Shown one piece after another: positions 1 to 11,897 of a DNA stretch of 64,000 nucleotides (within the stretch, counting starts at the first letter, position 1; every line of letters begins with the position of its first letter). Made by a program: the position numbers and the translations under genes. The notes under the pieces are model-generated. The model was not told where the DNA came from. It did not search any database and saw only the letters and a program-made list of their open reading frames with translations. The stretch is from Lactarius indigo (Eukaryota; Basidiomycota; Agaricomycetes; Russulales; Russulaceae). Where the stretch lies: NCBI GenBank assembly GCA_025766275.1, contig JAFKAC010000013.1:62001-126000 (forward strand), written 5' to 3'.

Positions 1-945
1 CACGGATTTGTCCTGCCCTCGGGATCGTTTTCGGTTTTTGCATCCAACCATGAGGAGTTGAAACAAACCTCCATAACCATGGGAGTACGCCTCTTTAGGT
101 CTTCGATGAATGGCATCCTGGTTATTCCATTTTCAGAATGTTCGTTATGTAAGACACCTCGTTGTGCACCATACCTTAGGATATTCTTCAATCCGAACCA
201 CTACTTCGCAATGTCAGTTGGGGTTTCTCTTAAAATAAGCCTCAAATTTGACGCACCGGAGGAATGTTGAATATAGGAAGACCTCCAGCTGTCGTGACCA
301 CCAAGCTCAGAGAAATAAATCTCTCTGGAATACGATGGGTTAGCTCTGTGAACGATGTCAGAACTACAGTAAAAAGGATTTGGGCCACTACTAACGCACC
401 CAGCGCAATCATACCGCCCATCGACAACCCAACGACATGGACGCTACGGCTCTTGGTCCAACCTACAAAATCGAGCAGTACAATGACATCTTCCGCCATG
501 GCACTCGTCCTGGGGTATATTACGAAATGAGGAAGGAGGTCGAATGGGTGCAGTTGATGAATGTACAGACGAATATGGCCCCATTGGGGTGCCGCTGTTC
601 CCTGTGCCTCTGTTATCGAAGACGAGAATGGTGTATTGCTGAGAGCCGACTAAAGTGCTTCACTTGTGCAGCCCATGCAGTTCAAGCTAGCATATAGTCT
701 GTAAAAGAGCCCCTCGTATTCAGTTGTGATCGTGTGGACATGATGGTGATGATGATGCTCGCCCTGTGACGAAGACTACCATGACAGGCCCCGTGCCATG
801 CTGTTCGAAGTACAGAGAGTGACTTTCCAGAGGCGGGCCCTTGGATCTCGGTTTCGCCACAGGACAGAGTCCCTTGCGAGTGCAGGTGGCCTGGGTCGTG
901 AATACTTAGCCATTGCTGCTGAGGTGCGTCCTGGCTGGGAGTCAT
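1..945 (-). pseudogene. Decayed alpha/beta-hydrolase copy (3' end cut by window edge)
   Basis: This is a second copy of the plus-strand hydrolase at 7516-8872, in inverted orientation. The first exon begins at the ATG at 943-945 and keeps the Gln-rich start and the IHDP block, but an extra base follows at once and shifts the frame. The exon corresponding to FDNRG carries further one-base insertions. The nucleophile-elbow exon at about 370-500 is well kept: it encodes MAEDVIVLLDFVGW and the GLSMGG elbow. It is followed by an intron and the RIPERFISLSL block at about 255-350. The first intron has a GC instead of GT donor. Homology to the other copy also covers about 150 bp upstream of the ATG (to about 1100) and continues to base 1, where the 3' part leaves the window. 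Several independent indels make this a pseudogene even allowing for sequence error. Confidence 0.7.
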
Positions 946-1805
946 GACGGTTTGCAAGAGAGCAAGTACTGAGTGAATCCATGTGATTGCAGCCTTTTTG
1001 AATGGACACGAACGCCACTGCTCGGTTCGGGTCTGTCTGTCTGCCTCATGGTCAGAGGGGACTCAGAGAGAGGTCATGCATGGTCATGAAGTCATGCCAG
1101 TGGAGTGGTCCGTGGAGGTTCGGTCCGTGGGAAATTCCAGGAAACCTTTACAGTAACACGAGCTCTCTCCTTTGAAGTGTTCATTTTTTCGTCTCTGAAG
1201 CGCACACTTTCACATCAATTACGCAAGGGGAAAAAAAAAAGCTGATGTTACGATACGGAACCATAGCTTCTGGAGGAAGGGGCCGTGGTGACGTTGACGT
1301 CGCGCGTGATATGACGGGCCTACCAAATAGAAAAAGAAGAAAAAAAACCTCATTGAACGCAAGGTCGACCCTGTCGTCGTTGTACTTTGCGTTGGGTTGG
1401 ACGCATGAACCGAGGACCAGCTAACCCGGCGTCGGTAGCATGACCCACCAAGTTTGGTCATGAGAAAAACGTTGGCCGCGCAACCTATGACGGTGGCAGA
1501 CAGTTTCCAAGTGCACGGCATGGAACTGCGCATGCGAGGATTTTCCCAACCCATGCGTCTCTCGACTGGCATTGCTCTACAAACCTGCCATGGTGACAAG
1601 TCCCATACCACTTGCACTTGCCTTGGAGTTTCTCTAAGGATCATTGATCAGAACGGCACTCCCGCATCAGAAGTTATATATTTCGTCTTTTACACTGCAA
1701 ATGGATATCGGATCTAGGTATATTAATCGTACAGATAGTCCGTATAATAAATAAGCTGGATGTCCGTCACTCTTACACTCACACCATTAAATCGAACAAT
1801 AGATG
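946..1805. other. Intergenic stretch, no gene recognised
   Basis: The first roughly 150 bp (to about 1100) are the duplicated upstream flank of the hydrolase copy and can be matched to the sequence at about 7430-7515. Beyond that I see short open frames without codon structure or recognisable domains, and two A-rich tracts near 1230 and 1335. Confidence 0.4.
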
Positions 1806-4800
1806 TCATACCCGTCCACTTCTTCGGACAATAATCGTACAATCCTCTGCTGTTCCGAGTCCCAGTCGCTGACAGTCTTCCCGCTGTTGTTGCTGCGCAC
1901 CTGTGCATCCGCATACCGCCGGTCCCAACAACGCACACGCAACGTCAAAGTCTCCATCTTCTGATGTAAAGTGTGATGACGTAGACCTGGATCCGTAAGT
2001 CGCTTTGAGCATCGGCCTCTACATCATGATCGAGAAGTATCTGAGTGATCCCGCGGTGCCCATTGGCAGATGCGATATCCAATGGAGTGTTTCCACTCTT
2101 GTCGCGCGCATGTACATCCTGCACCGTGGTCCAACAATAACGAAACAACGTCGAGTTCTCCCTCCTCCGAAGCAAGGATGTAATGGGGTAGATCCGCAGT
2201 CGTTCTGGGCATTGACCCCCGTGTTGTACTCGAGCAGTATTCGAGCAATCCTCGACGAGGGTGTTGATCGCCGCTTGGTGCAGTGGGGTGTTTCCGCCGT
2301 TGTCGCGTGCATCCGGGTCCGCACCACGGTCCAACAATAGGCGCACAAGGCCAAGCTCCGCTTCATCCGGATGCGCAACGTAACGGGGTATATCCTTCGT
2401 CAGTCCCTGGCGTTGTACTCTGCACTGCGGTCGAGCAGTAACTCGGCCACCCCGAGGTGGCCGTAGGCGGCCGCGTAATGCAGTGGCATTTTCCCGCTGT
2501 TGTCGCGCGTGTCCACGTCCGCGTTGCTTGTCCAGAAGTAACCGTACGACGTCAAGCCCTCCGCCCACCCCTTCCAGTGCAAGCGTACAATGGGGTACAT
2601 CCCTCGACGTCCCGGGCGCCGACGTCCGCCTTGTGCTCGAGTAGCGTCCGAGCAACGTCGAGGTGCCCCTTGAGAGCCGCAGAATGAAGAGCAGGTCTGG
2701 CCGTCCTGCCCTCTGGGCAGTTCACGTCCGCGCCGTGGTCGAGCAGCCACTTCGCGGCATCGAGACGCCCGTGTCGCGACGCGACGTGAAGCGGCCTCAC
2801 TAGAATATGTGCCGGGAGCATTCACGTCGGCGCCATGCGCAAGCAACAGCTCGGCGATCCCGATGTGTCCCCCGTGTATCGACGAATGCAATGGAGTGCC
2901 GTATTCCCCGCTACAAGCGTTCACGTGCTGCGGGTGCTTGACTATCGTGCGTTCCACCAGACCGCGGAATCCGCAGTAGGCGGCGAAGTATAAGGGTACT
3001 GCCGAAGGAACTATCGGCGTCGCAGAGTCGGCGGGTACCTCCAATAGATCTTGTAGGCGTTGCATTCGGACCCATGCTGAGAAATGTGGCTTAGTCCGCG
3101 TCGAAGAAGGAATCGAGTGCGTCCTTGATGTCGGTACGTGATTCCACGTTTTCGAACTGCGCGTGCTTGAGCCAGCATTCGGCGGCGTACGGGAAGAAGC
3201 GGGTCGGTTTTGGAACTGTCTCCGTCCGTGTGTTCGTCCAGGCGGAGCAAGACGCTGAGACAAGCGTGGGAAAGAATGGCGTGGGCAGACTCGAGGGAAA
3301 TGTGGAACTGGGACAGCCCTTCGTTAGTCGAATTCGCGAGTCGATCCGATATCAGGAACTCTTTAACGGAGAAGTGCGAGAATTGAACGACCTGGTCTCT
3401 GCCCGTCGGTGATTCACGGACACCAGACTGGAACAGGCCAGTCAGCACCTGCGTCCTTTTGCTCTTCCCAGCGCCAACCCGTGTTCGCGCCTCCGGCATT
3501 GAACTCGATCGCAAGCACCTCCGCGAGCTCCTCGACCCGAAGTGGCCGAGCGGCCACCGTGAGGCACTGCAAAAGTCGATGGGCGGGCTTTCGGTTCGCC
3601 TCGTTGATCCCCTTCAGGATGCGCTCGTATGTTTCGTCCAGTGAATCGGGCAGTTCCTCGAGCAGACTGACGCAAGTTCGATTGGAAAACAATTCCGCAG
3701 GACCTCGACCTGACAGAAAACCCATTGAAACCTAGGTAAGAAAGGGCGTAAGAATATAACCACGATCGATTGGAGATGTCCTTACATTCCATCGGCTTTC
3801 TCTGTGAGTTTTTCAATGACCATCTTCTGGTCCTCGACTGACCATTTCTTCATTCTACTTGTCGGAGCGAACGACAAAACTAACGTAATCGATAATGTCC
3901 TGTTTTTGTCCGCTCTCATCGTGGAGAGTAACTTTCTGGGTTGCCAATGGTTCAAGTACGGTACTGATGTCGTATTCTTGACGACTCGTGACACATAGGT
4001 GCAGATTTGGATGGCGGAGCTCGACGAGTTCTTCGACAAGGTCTAGCACCTGTTCACGTGGCGGTCGCTTTCCCGGCTCGGAATCCGTAGGACACTCGTC
4101 AAGAGCATCCAAAATAAGATAAACTGGCACTTGTCCCGCGATAGAGAGCATGTCCTTGAGACATCGCGCAAGTGACTTGATAGCCTGGTCGTTCAGTTCC
4201 ATTTTGATGTTCAAGGACAACCCGCGAAGAATCTCATAGAATCGGTCGGATTGACTGGCGAGCTGGACAAGGAGGGACGATAATAAAGCACGAGAGTCCT
4301 GTTTTTCTGGTGCCTGGAAATCGAAGTAGAAATAGGCCATGTGGGCCGAGCCGGCGTCGGACATGGCCTTGATATCCCGGATGATCACAGAGCTTATCGT
4401 TGGTATAAGTTCAGCACGGACGCGGACTCGTCAGGAAGCCACACACCTTACAACGCTCTTCCCAGAGCCAGCTAGGAAACCAAGAGGTTGTTAACAGCGA
4501 TTGAAAACCCAGTGCGTAGTAGGAGACCGTACGTTTTCCGTGAATCCACAACAAGGAACCAGACGCCTTCCACTCAGCAAAGGTGTTGCTTTGGGTACAC
4601 CAGGCCGCAGTACCCTCATGATGAGCGTCGCATGCAGCGTTGTAATTTTTGGACTGGATCGGGGGGAGAGATCCAACTGCCAGTGCAAACTTCTTTGCGT
4701 ACATCGTTTCCTGCGAGGACTGCCTAAGCATTCGTGGTCGGCAAGTGTGAGGTCACGAGGTCACGAACGGTTTAGATCGCTGACTTGGTTTGTTATCTGT

Positions 4801-5857
4801 TGAATAGCAATTCTTGTCTCCTTTCGATCTAGCCGAGTAAAAGGGTCAAGATATGATGGGCCAGCTAAACTAGGTACACCTCACCTTCAATGATTGAACT
4901 GAGTTCGTCCGTCGACGCCATGTAATGTGTCCTCGACGTCTTGCAGCTTAGTCGTTGAAACCTTGCAAGTTTCAGATCAACGACTTGTATCCCCTGATCT
5001 ACTTCCTCCAAATTCTCTTGCACGCCCTTCACTCCATTGTCAATTCCGCGAGTGATCTTCAGGTTTTCTGCTGCCGTCATAAGAGCTTCCTCTTGCGTCA
5101 ATCTGTCCAGGCTCTGTACGGCGTCCTCCACTGGCGTCCCACCCAATCCAAATAGCTTCTTGATATACTTCTCTGGGAACGAAGGTCTATTTCGGAGGAA
5201 TTGTCAACAGGAAAAGACATACTCGGACGCCTCTCCCCGATCTCCTTTGTTACTATCCCGAGTATCGAGAGTACCTCAGCCATGACCTCAACAAGGATGT
5301 CTGTCAGGGCCTGGGTCGGTTGAATGTTCACGTATATCTCGAACCGCCTGAAAAAGCCCTCGATGCGGCCAAAGAGGTCGACGAGAGTACGTTGGCTAGC
5401 ACGGACATCCTTGATGGCCTAAGAGATATGTGTTACGAGGACCCACATGCTCGGTCAAGGACGACACTCACCTGGAGGAGGACACCAATTCCGGCAAATA
5501 TCACGGTCGCAGGTGGGAATGCCTGTGTGACTGCACGTTAGAGGACAGGATCTCGAGTGGGCCTAACTTTCGCGTAATTACCAGCCCAACTGCGTTGCCG
5601 ACGGTCTCAGAGAATGCGAGCAAGACGTTGACGGTTGGATCCAGCCACTTTGTCAACTTTTCGTCTGCGCTTTGGGATCGAACGAACACCTGGACTTGGG
5701 CCCGGAGCACGGCGAGAATGTCACTTGGATTGTCGCAGGATTTCAGCTTGGCGGCCAAGGGATGCGTGGCAATGTTTGTCTTTGTCCGCTTCTCGTACGC
5801 CTTCATAGCAACTCTGAAGATCTCCCCAGAGGGGGTGGAAGGCGGAACTTGGGGCAT
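1806..5857 (-). pseudogene. NLR/STAND gene: Goodbye domain - NACHT - ankyrin repeats, frame-broken in its 3' half
   Basis: Read from the ATG at 5857. The N-terminal exons (5857-5568, 5522-5472, 5418 onward) encode a fungal STAND N-terminal Goodbye-type domain followed by the helical LDRLTQEEA segment. The Walker A motif at about 4450-4540 is split by an intron; splicing joins HGK to PGSGKSVV, a good P-loop. The NACHT core continues at 4388-3855 with the Walker B region VYLILDALDECP and the CVTSRQEYD sensor. LLEELPDSLDETYERIL, HFSVKEFLIS and a PHFSAW block follow (3725-3000), then ankyrin repeats (about 2900-1950) with HGADVNAPG, TPLHQAA and TPLDIASANGH signatures. From about 3200 downstream the frame changes repeatedly: after LLRLDEHTDG, just before PHFSAW, and several times inside the ankyrins. 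NLRs of this type are known in fungi as non-self recognition receptors; no effector domain is visible. Pseudogene status is likely, but some breaks could be sequence errors. Confidence 0.72.
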
Positions 5858-7515
5858 GGTACTTGTTGAAGGGGGCTGCTACGGTGCCGAGAGGTTATAT
5901 TAGGGAGAGAAGGGCACCCATCTTATTGTGTGGTGTGCCAGTCAAAGTCATGTACAACGCCTTGCGAACACAACACAGACAGTCGTCACCAACGAAAGTT
6001 CGCATAGCACATAACTTGGGCGACGAATAAGACGTCTTGTGTAAAGTTAATTCCGTGGCAGATAGCCGCCGAGGTATCGTTATGGCGCCAGCGAGTCAGC
6101 GACCATATCAAATATGCAAAGACATGAGATTAAATTCTGCACAAAGTGAGATAGACAGCAAGAAATACGCGACACCCATACAGTATGCATTGATTAGGAC
6201 AGAGTCCGACAGACGCAAGTGTTCTTGGAAGTGTTCCAGGATCGACGTGAGCACAGGGCGCGTGGGTGGTGGCGATTAGCTCATCGCCCTATATGGAAGT
6301 GAATCAACTGTTACCGTAACGACGATCAAGTTAGGACACAAGGGCTTTGCACGCGTTGTTCGATGCATTGGCCTCGCTAATACAATAACTAGAACCCGTT
6401 CTTATTATCAGTCGAGGCTCGGATGTGGACATAGGTCCTTGTTGGGGCCCGTGTTATTTCGGATCCACACATGGCACAGCCCACCACCTTGTTTAATTCT
6501 TTGTCAGGAACATCCTCACGTTTGTCACCACTGGCAGCAAGCTGTTTGACCATCGACAGGCTCACAAGGTCCGTCGGGAGCGACCGTCGAGTAGGATGAT
6601 GCGTGTGGCGCAGGTGAACCAGTGTGCAGCCGAGGCACACTGGCAACAGGACAGCGTGCGTAGAGAGCTGGACGCGTGGAATGTGGAGCAGCGCGCGATC
6701 GAGGACGCGTGGAAGAGCTACTGTAACTTGGGCCCTGCCCTGGCCCTGGCAGAGCACACAACTGGACAAGCACCGCGTGCAGCTGCTCATCGACAGGGTG
6801 AATCCTGCGTTCAATGGGGCGTGCGTGTTTTTTTTCTGTTTTTCTGTTTTGGCAGGCGCGTCGCATCGCGCGTAATATCATCACGTCCCCTTCCTGTAGT
6901 TCTGAGTCATAATTATCAGTTTGATTTTTCCTCACGTAATTGTGGCCGGTCACCGGTCAGTCTTTGAGTGAACGGATGGGGCAGCACCTGTTCGTTCCTC
7001 CTTTTCGTATCCCCATCCACCTTCCTAAGCTCTCGACTGGTTCAAGGAACCGAAACAATTTTATTTCGCCCACCTGCCACACCCAGTAATTTGCCAAGGG
7101 TTCGGTTGATGAGGCCTCATCTCCGATCGAGAAGCACTTCGTCCTCCAGCCTAATCTCTGCGCAGTCCGCCAGCTTAGCTGTTTTCTGACCACTGCCTAT
7201 TACTATGCTCAAGTACACTTTTCTGCACCATGCGCCGGCCCTCTTTCCCTCTTGGCGCCATATCAAACCTAAAAGGAAGAGCGAAGCCACCACTAGTGAC
7301 TCGCGAAAAGTGTGAGAAATTTGAGATGAAACGGACTTTTAGAGAGCTTGTCAAAACCGGAATCTCCCACGGACCGAACCGTGACCCAGCGGCCTGCGAC
7401 TGACCACGACCCTGACGCCCTCTTTGATTTCCCTCTGACCTCGAGGCAGACCGGCTCGTGTTTTCAACGCGCGTTCACATGGATTCACTCACCAATCACT
7501 CACTCACAAACTATC
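5858..7515. other. Intergenic stretch, no gene recognised
   Basis: Between the divergent NLR and hydrolase genes. A plus-strand open stretch near 6600-6800 could encode a helical Ala/Gln-rich peptide, but there is no supporting start, intron or domain. About 60 bp before the hydrolase ATG the sequence matches the flank of the inverted hydrolase copy. Confidence 0.35.
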
Positions 7516-8872
7516 ATGACCACCGGCCAGGACGCAGCTCAGCAGCAGCAATGGCCAAGTATTCACGACCCAGCTACCTGCACTCGCAAGGGACTCTGTC
7601 CTGTGACGAAATCGAGAGGCCAGGACCTGCCTCTGGAAAGCCACTCTCTGTACTTCGAACAGCATGGCACAGGGCCTGTCAAAGTAGTATTTATCACAGG
7701 GTGAGCATCGTGCCTACATGATTCTTCTTACCATCACGAATTAATACGATGGCTCTACAGACTATATGCTAGCTTGAACGCATGGGCTGCACAAGTGAAG
7801 CACTTTAGTCAACTCTCACAATACACCGTTCTCGTCTTCGATAATAGAGGCGCAGGGAACAGCGGCACTCCAACGGGGCCATACTCGTCTGTACCTTCAC
7901 CAGCTGCCTCCCATTCGACCAAGGCTGATAACATACTTCCTCGCTCCGTAATATACCAAAAAAAAAAAACTTCAGGACGAGTGCCATGGCGGAAGATGTC
8001 ATTGTACTGCTCGATTTCATCGGTTGGACCGAGAGCCGTAGTGTCCATGTTGTTGGGATATCGATGGGCGGTATGATTGCACAGGGTGCGTTAGTGGCCC
8101 AAATCTGTCTTAGCTCAGGCGTCGTTAGATCATCCACAGAGCTAGGCCTATCGTATTCCCGAGAGATTTATTTCTCTGAGCCTGGCGGTAACGACAGCCG
8201 GAGGTCTCCCCATATTCAACATCCCTCCGGTACGTCGAATCAAGGCTTATATTTTGAAGTGCGACCGAACTGAGATTGTGAGTAGTGGGTCGGGTTGAAT
8301 AGTGTCCTAAGGTATAAGTGCAACGAGGTGGCATACAGAACGGGCATCTGAAAATGAAACCAGGTTACCATTCATCGAGGACCTGAAGAGGCGTGCTCTC
8401 CTCGTTGTCGACGTTTCTTTCAACTCTTCGTGGTTGGATGCGAAGACCGAAGACGATCCTGAGGGCAGGACAAACCGCGAGGTTCAGATCATGGTGCGTT
8501 GCTCAGTCAAGTAAGGTCGACCCATCGTGTTGATGCCTTCGCAAGCAACATGACGAACGTGTGGCCGTAACACGCGACCAAGAACCCCTCGGGGCTGTCT
8601 CGCAGATGTGGGCGGGGTTCACGCACCATGTGGGGGCCAAGCGTCTCGCACAGATATCCAAGACCATCCCCAAGGTATTGATCCTGACCGGAGATCAGGA
8701 CCATCTAGTGAGGCCATCGAATTCGGCGTATTTGAGTAAGTGCATGCCCGAGGCAGAGTACGTGGTGTGGACGGAAACGGGACATGCCTTGAATATGCAG
8801 CACGTAGAGAGGTTTAATGCGCTCTTGGAACGAGTTTTCCTCGAGGGCCAGGCGAGGCTAGTTGGGTCCTAA
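7516..8872 (+). CDS. Alpha/beta-hydrolase fold protein (better-preserved copy, one frame break)
   Basis: Starts at the ATG at 7516 (7516-7700, MTTGQDAAQQQQW). Exon 2 is 7761-7886 and encodes the SLNAWAAQVKHFSQL and FDNRGAGNSG (oxyanion-region) blocks. Exon 3 from 7976 encodes MAEDVIVLLDFIGW and the nucleophile elbow GISMGG. An intron at 8086-8139 follows, then the RIPERFISLSLAVTTAGG block. The last exon (8546-8872) has VPKVLILTGDQDHLVRP style Asp context and the His in ETGHALN, so a Ser-Asp-His triad can be traced. The protein resembles soluble fungal alpha/beta hydrolases; the substrate cannot be told. Compared with the inverted copy, one extra G near 8143 breaks the frame after the elbow, unless a different splice pair (donor near 8094, acceptor near 8145) bypasses it. 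The joint at about 8230-8375 is unresolved. It may be functional or a recent pseudogene. Confidence 0.6.
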
Positions 8873-10302
8873 TATACGTCTGTTGTGTCCGTTGGAAAGC
8901 AAACTCGGCTAGATGCAAAATCTATGCCAATGACACCGGCTCAGAATCCGAACACTGGCGATTGCGGCAGTTATGGGTCACCCAGCCGACGACACCAATG
9001 GGGATCCACAAGAGGACTTTGCACATCCCAGAGAAGCCCCAATAGAAATCATGGTGATAGATTAGGACCAGTCCGTCCAGTGCACTGTTGGGGGTGGGAC
9101 AAGGGCAGAGCTAGGATGAGGAAAGACCCGAAAAAAAGGATGATCCCAAAGGCAAGACAAGACGGGAGAAGACTGTGGATTATGGGAAGTTCTCGGGGAG
9201 CTCGGAACACGCGCAGGACGAATAAATGAATGAGACGACTCAGGAATCGCGCATGTAACTTACGAGCGATGTTCTGAGGTACTAGGTACGAGTGTCAAGT
9301 GAGCAAGGGTATTTAACCACGAGACAAAAATCGAAAGTGTACTACTATAACGCTAGCGAGTATACTAAAATCGACTGGACAGATGAACGTTCTACTATTA
9401 GACCGGGCTAAAGTAGTCTGAACGCGGAACCGAATAACGTCCAGCACTCAATCTCGACAGAGACTACATGGTCGAAGAATGCGGACAAGAAAAAAAAAAA
9501 ACACCTTAGAGAGCTTGTTTCATTTCACAGGGCGAGAACTGAGACTCTATATGTATATATGAATCAGGAATCATCATTGTATAGATGGCATTCTAATGGG
9601 TCGCTTTGGACGACAGCTAGCTGGTCTGAACGGTATACTGGAGTAGGTCTTGGTGTGGAACTGGCACAGTCGATAGCGATATAGTGACTATGCGGACCAG
9701 GCCCAAGAGATATAGATTCGAAAGGCGCCGCGCGGGCCATATATGCGTAGCGTGCAACTCTGACACAAGACTCTGATGTGACCATCAGCCACTGTGGTGC
9801 ATATATATGCGGACAAAACAGTTGGGACCAGGGCCAATCCGCAGCCCCCAGAAGTCCGCAGCGTTTCGAGACTGACTTTCGCTGAGATGTGGGTTGTGAG
9901 ATAGTTATTTTGCGGTTTTTGCTTTTTCACGTGTAACCACTAGGTGGTGGAGGAGCACTCTGGTCCGGGAGGTATGATTACAGTGAGAGAAAGAATGGTT
10001 GGCTGCGATTCCGAGGCTCTGCGCGGGTCCGTTCCCTTAGTAAGCCATCGTTGTACGAAAAGAGATTATGCGAGTTGAAGGCACAGCATGATGGATATAA
10101 CGACAAAAAGAAGAGAGCATGAGAACATGTTGACCTAATCATAGTACACTTATACTCCAAGAGCGGAAAAAAAGATAAAGAAAAGGAAGGGAAGGAAAAA
10201 AAGACAGCACGCGGGACAGGGAATATACAAGCATGCCGATCAAGTGCAAAAGACCATCCATCCGCCACCTCTCATTCATCACCGACCGACGGCAGCTCTC
10301 CC
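8873..10302. other. Intergenic stretch, no gene recognised
   Basis: Only short unrelated open frames occur. The region around 9290-9560 is AT-richer with an A-run at 9491. The stretch 10090-10300 probably contains the 3' UTR and downstream flank of the sorting nexin gene on the minus strand. Confidence 0.35.
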
Positions 10303-11024
10303 TCACGCCCATTGCGCCTTGTCCCAATCCGGGTCCTGCAAGAATGCGCACAAGACCTTGCTGCCCGTCTATTCCGGGAAACAATCAGTTTGTTTGATAA
10401 TACGTGGGAGGACGAGAGGAACGAAACGCACCTGGAGCAGCGGGTGGCCTGCCACGATGCTGAGGAAGCGCTCGAGGCCCTCCCGTCGGGTCTCGATGAC
10501 CTCATCTGAGAAGCGGTTCGTGAAGACCTTGCCCGGGAGCGGGGGGATGTTCACGCGGGTCGACTCGTGCTCGAGGATATCGCGGAAGGCCTCAAAGTCC
10601 GAATAGCGCCGGCGCACAAGCGAGTGGCGTAGTTTGAAGGCAGGAATGTTCGTCTGAAATACAAGTTTTGGAGTGGGGAAGACTCGTAAGGAAACATTGG
10701 AGGGATCTAGGGTGACGAGACGCACCTTGCATATAATCTCATAGTCTGTGTACATCTTACGACCGAAACCTGGATGTTTTGATTGGTAAAAGTGGGTAGG
10801 GATAAACGCGACAGTAGACCAATAGGCACCATGCGTCTGGGGATTGCGCACTTCTATCTCTAAGAAACTCTCGGGGACGCTGTACATTTCCTCAATCTAA
10901 CGTAAACCTGTGAGCTGGACAGACGAGAGCTGGCCCGGATCTTGATACGCACGGTTTGCTCACGACCTTGGAGACGAGGTTCGTCGAATGCGCTACTACG
11001 GGCAAAAGGGGAGACGGTAGTCAT
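10303..11024 (-). CDS. SNX3: Sorting nexin 3 (Grd19/SNX3-type PX protein)
   Basis: Five exons give an uninterrupted 156-residue protein: 11024-10953, 10896-10830, 10769-10726, 10653-10432 and 10368-10303. Introns are 56-72 bp, all GT-AG. Nearly the whole protein is one PX domain: [17 protein letters not shown], then [16 protein letters not shown], the phosphoinositide-binding [17 protein letters not shown], the IPPLPGK loop, [18 protein letters not shown], and a short tail ending [10 protein letters not shown]. Length and order match SNX3/Grd19, a PI3P-binding cytosolic protein on endosomes that acts with retromer in recycling cargo to the Golgi. The ATG was chosen because it gives [10 protein letters not shown] immediately before the conserved exon; the in-frame codon further upstream is not ATG. 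No frame break is needed, unlike the neighbouring genes. Confidence 0.9.
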
Positions 11025-11219
11025 AGTGGTGGTGGACAGCAAAGCGTAGGCACAGGACTTCGGACAAAGATGATCGCAGCGCGGGCAGAGCCAGCCGCGT
11101 CAGACCAGAACAAGTCTCATAACTTCGGTAATTTCCGTCCGCCACATCCATTTACGTAAAACTACGCATAATTAATTATACAGTTAATTGTCACTGTACG
11201 AGGCTTCCAATGTCCAAGT

Positions 11220-11652
11220 TTAAGAACTGGGTCGGTTAAGGTCCTGCTGCGTCTGCCCTTCTCTTGCTGGACGTTCCCTACATCGCTGTGTTAACACGCG
11301 CATGATTTGACAAGGCAAATAATGAACTAACCAGACGCCTCTTGTGCACGGTCACCAGTGACAGCGCCGACAATGGTGTCTTTCTTCCCGCCAACGCGGT
11401 CGAGGGTGCCATCGACGTAACCTTTGGCTTGCGCAGCTTTGTACTCAGCTTCGCCGGCGGCGTGCTCCTGCTTGCCAGACTCCGTCCAGGACTTGCTACC
11501 GGTTACATTCCCAATCCGTCTCGACGAGAGTACCCTTAGCCGAGTGGAGCTGGCCAGAAGCTTTGCTATATTAGGTGACGACGTCAGAGTAGCGCGTATC
11601 AACACAGAGGAGACGCGTACGAAGGTTCGTTGTTGTTGTTGTTCGCGGACAT
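11220..11652 (-). CDS. CsbD-like small stress protein
   Basis: Begins at the ATG at 11652 with [11 protein letters not shown]; the AAC repeat explains the GTTGTT tract on the plus strand. Exon 2 (about 11565-11332) encodes the CsbD-like core: [29 protein letters not shown], then [18 protein letters not shown] and [15 protein letters not shown] third exon (11277 to about 11220) encodes GNVQQEK and a Gln-rich tail. CsbD-family proteins are small, hydrophilic and general-stress induced in bacteria and fungi; no molecular function is established. Two frame problems are visible: one extra G in the ACGGATT stretch between VET and IGN (near 11520), and a probable missing G after QQEK. Either the gene is broken or the consensus is wrong here. 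Terminal coordinates are approximate. Confidence 0.65.
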
Positions 11653-11897
11653 GTTTCGAGGGTGTTTATGGTAAGAGAGTGAAAGAGAGTGATGAGCGTG
11701 GTGATGAGAACCAGTGCCCGCAAACCTCCCAGCTTTTATACGGTAGGACAGAGAGCTCTTGTGGCGGTGAAGTGACGCACTCCATGACGCGTCTCCAAAA
11801 AACCAAACACCTCTTTTCACAAGCTTGTCACGATTGATGGAGCCGTAATGATGTCATGTCATTGGTCTAACTAACTACAACAGATGGAATTCATGTT

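Noticed and set aside
6525..6953. 142-codon minus-strand frame
   Set aside because: Arg/Pro/Ser-rich without domain or intron support, and overlapped by equally open frames on the other strand.
8086..8145. Alternative splice pair that would bypass the extra G in the plus-strand hydrolase
   Set aside because: It is possible (donor near 8094, acceptor after CTAG near 8145), but it replaces a splice pair conserved with the inverted copy, so I kept it as a remark and not as the model.
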